From NCBI GenBank assembly GCA_030672885.1, contig DAOVFN010000044.1, forward strand, positions 1-6,444: DNA of 6,444 nucleotides. The letters run 5' to 3'. The DNA comes from Candidatus Aenigmatarchaeota archaeon (lineage in GTDB: Archaea > Aenigmatarchaeota > Aenigmatarchaeia > QMZP01). A program made the position numbers and the translations under genes. Position 1 is the stretch's first letter. Each line of letters begins with the position of its first letter. Positions 5,519 through 6,444 of this stretch are shown in pieces. A model generated the notes under the pieces. That model saw nothing but the letters and a program-made list of their open reading frames with translations. It was not told the DNA's origin and did no database searches.

Positions 5519-6337
5519 TCAGAAATCCTCCCCAATGAAACCGAGGACAGCAGAGTTCCATCCATCAGGGCCTGTGCCGCATGTTCTTGCAAATGCCGGG
5601 TATCTGGATTGTCTGCTGTTGTGCCCCTTTACGAGATAGGGCACGTGCACTGCGCTGAGCATGGTGAAATCGTTGGGGGAGTCGCCAAGGCCGGCTGTGA
5701 CCATGGGCATGTCTGCATCCTGCTGATAGATGCCTGTGAGAATCTTTACTGCAAGGCCCTTGTTGTTGTTTCCCGTTATGTGATAGAATCGCCCGCCCCT
5801 GATATATTGGAAGCCGAGCATCTGTATGGCGTTCAGGAGCTTGGGTTCCTGCTTGGGATTGTCCAGGACGAATGGCTCGTTGTACTCTCTCTTCCTTGCA
5901 AGGTGGGCCTGCCTCAGGGAGAGGCCCGTAAGCTCCCTGACCTCGCTGGCTGGCATGTCGCCGAAGCCCCTGACCTTGAGGCCCTTTCCCTGCATGACCT
6001 TTATGGCTTCCCTGAGCTTCTTGTAGGGCACACCGAGTTCGATAACCAGGTATTTTCCGGTTCTCTTGGAACCCGGGGGTTCACGACTGAAGTATCCCCT
6101 GGGTATGTAGATTGCCCCACCGTTCTCTGATATGAAGGGGTGGCGGTTGCGCATCTGCTTTCTGTAGAGCTCGATTTCTGCACGGGTCTTGCTCGTGCAG
6201 AATATGACAGGGATCCCGGCACTCTCAGCCCTCTTGAGGGCCGGTTCAGCTGCCTTCCATGAATAGGTCTCATGGTCCAGAAGGGTCCCGTCCAGGTCTG
6301 TATAGATGAGACGCTCGGGGGATTTTTTCCTGGCCAT
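5519..6337 (-). CDS. MPGP-family HAD phosphatase
   Basis: This is a HAD-superfamily (class IIB) phosphatase of the mannosyl-3-phosphoglycerate phosphatase family. Such enzymes remove the phosphate from mannosyl- or glucosyl-3-phosphoglycerate to give the compatible solutes mannosylglycerate or glucosylglycerate. Its 272 residues are normal for the family. Visible motifs: I, YTDLDGTLL (nucleophile D14, acid/base D16); II, FCTSKTR (T48/S49); ISENGGAIYIP (HPFISENGG is typical of the family); III region, NNNKGLAVKIL; and IV, GLGDSPNDFTML (D219, D223). The C-terminal GPDGWNSAVL matches the GPxGWN signature of the family. It is translationally coupled to the glycosidase gene downstream. A TTTTTAA box centred about 28 bases upstream suggests a leaderless transcript from its own promoter. 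The sugar (mannose or glucose) cannot be read from the sequence, so I give no gene symbol. Confidence 0.9.
   Translation of the reverse strand: MARKKSPERLIYTDLDGTLLDHETYSWKAAEPALKRAESAGIPVIFCTSKTRAEIELYRKQMRNRHPFISENGGAIYIPRGYFSREPPGSKRTGKYLVIELGVPYKKLREAIKVMQGKGLKVRGFGDMPASEVRELTGLSLRQAHLARKREYNEPFVLDNPKQEPKLLNAIQMLGFQYIRGGRFYHITGNNNKGLAVKILTGIYQQDADMPMVTAGLGDSPNDFTMLSAVHVPYLVKGHNSRQSRYPAFARTCGTGPDGWNSAVLGFIGEDF
5526..5533 (-). promoter_or_regulatory. Shine-Dalgarno site inside phosphatase 3' end
   Basis: GGGGAGGA on the minus strand lies within the last codons of the phosphatase gene, eight bases before the ATG at 5517. It fixes the glycosidase start and indicates translational coupling of the two genes. 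Confidence 0.8.
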
Positions 6338-6361
6338 TGTTTTATTATTGTGGCTCGGGGG

Positions 6362-6368
6362 TTAAAAA
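6362..6368 (-). promoter_or_regulatory. TATA-like box and/or oligo-T before phosphatase
   Basis: TTTTTAA on the minus strand is centred about 28 bases before the phosphatase ATG at 6337, the spacing of a leaderless archaeal promoter. The same T5 run lies about 22 bases past the stop codon of the preceding gene and could act as its terminator. If it does, the phosphatase and glycosidase form a two-gene operon. If not, the upstream gene belongs to the same transcript. Confidence 0.35.
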
Positions 6369-6389
6369 TGCTGCCCCAGGAGAGAGGCA

Positions 6390-6444
6390 TCACCCAAAGA
6401 ATATGGGTCTCTTCGTCAGGAGCCTGTCCATGGGCAGGGGCTTC
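6390..6444 (-). CDS. 3' end of an unidentified gene (partial)
   Basis: The minus strand from the window edge reads KPLPMDRLLTKRPIFFG and then TGA at 6392-6390. The 17 visible residues are too few to assign a family. The frame is open to the edge, the gene lies on the same strand 52 bases before the phosphatase, and the tail looks like a normal protein C-terminus. By analogy with mannosylglycerate operons, a glycosyltransferase such as a sugar-3-phosphoglycerate synthase would be expected here, but that is inference from context only. Confidence 0.45.
   Translation of the reverse strand, partial: KPLPMDRLLTKRPIFFG

Noticed and set aside
5518..5592. Longer glycosidase start at 5592
   Set aside because: It would overlap the phosphatase gene by about 74 bases. 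The ATG at 5517 has GGGGAGGA at good spacing, and the fold-like sequence begins after it.

Overview
The window is archaeal chromosomal DNA. The evidence is a TATA-binding protein gene, a chromosomal protein MC1 gene, an archaeal-type AMP phosphorylase with its extra N-terminal domain, and an A24 (prepilin/preflagellin-type) peptidase with the archaeal C-terminal extension. Several genes have TATA-like boxes centred about 25-28 bases before the start codon, which fits leaderless archaeal transcripts. MC1 is best known from Methanosarcinales and haloarchaea, and AMP phosphorylase is widespread in Euryarchaeota and DPANN lineages. I infer a euryarchaeal or DPANN-type organism, probably uncultivated, and cannot place it further.

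Layout. Bases 1-126 are an upstream region with a clear palindrome and a TATA-like box. The A24 membrane peptidase gene follows (127-972, +). MC1 (1086-1379, -) converges on it, and the two genes share a short gap with a hairpin and oligo-T terminator. A 444-base gene-free region (1380-1823) separates MC1 from the divergently transcribed AMP phosphorylase (1824-3365, +). It carries several TATA-like boxes and a family of degenerate repeats. AMP phosphorylase converges on TBP (3512-4126, -). Upstream of TBP is a 221-base gap, then a minus-strand operon read from right to left. This holds the last codons of an unidentified gene (6390 to the window edge), an MPGP-family HAD phosphatase (5519-6337), and a GH15-like (alpha/alpha)6 glycosidase (4348-5517) that starts one base after the phosphatase stop codon.

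How the genes work together. MC1 and TBP are chromatin and transcription proteins. AMP phosphorylase feeds nucleoside monophosphates into the archaeal ribose-1,5-bisphosphate / type III RubisCO salvage route. The A24 peptidase would process type IV pilin-like proteins, but no pilin gene lies in the window. The phosphatase and glycosidase pair is the most interesting unit. It looks like a module for making or recycling a sugar-glycerate type compatible solute, or another phosphosugar glycoside. The glycosidase appears to lack the usual GH15 general-acid motif, so its activity cannot be assumed to be glucoamylase.
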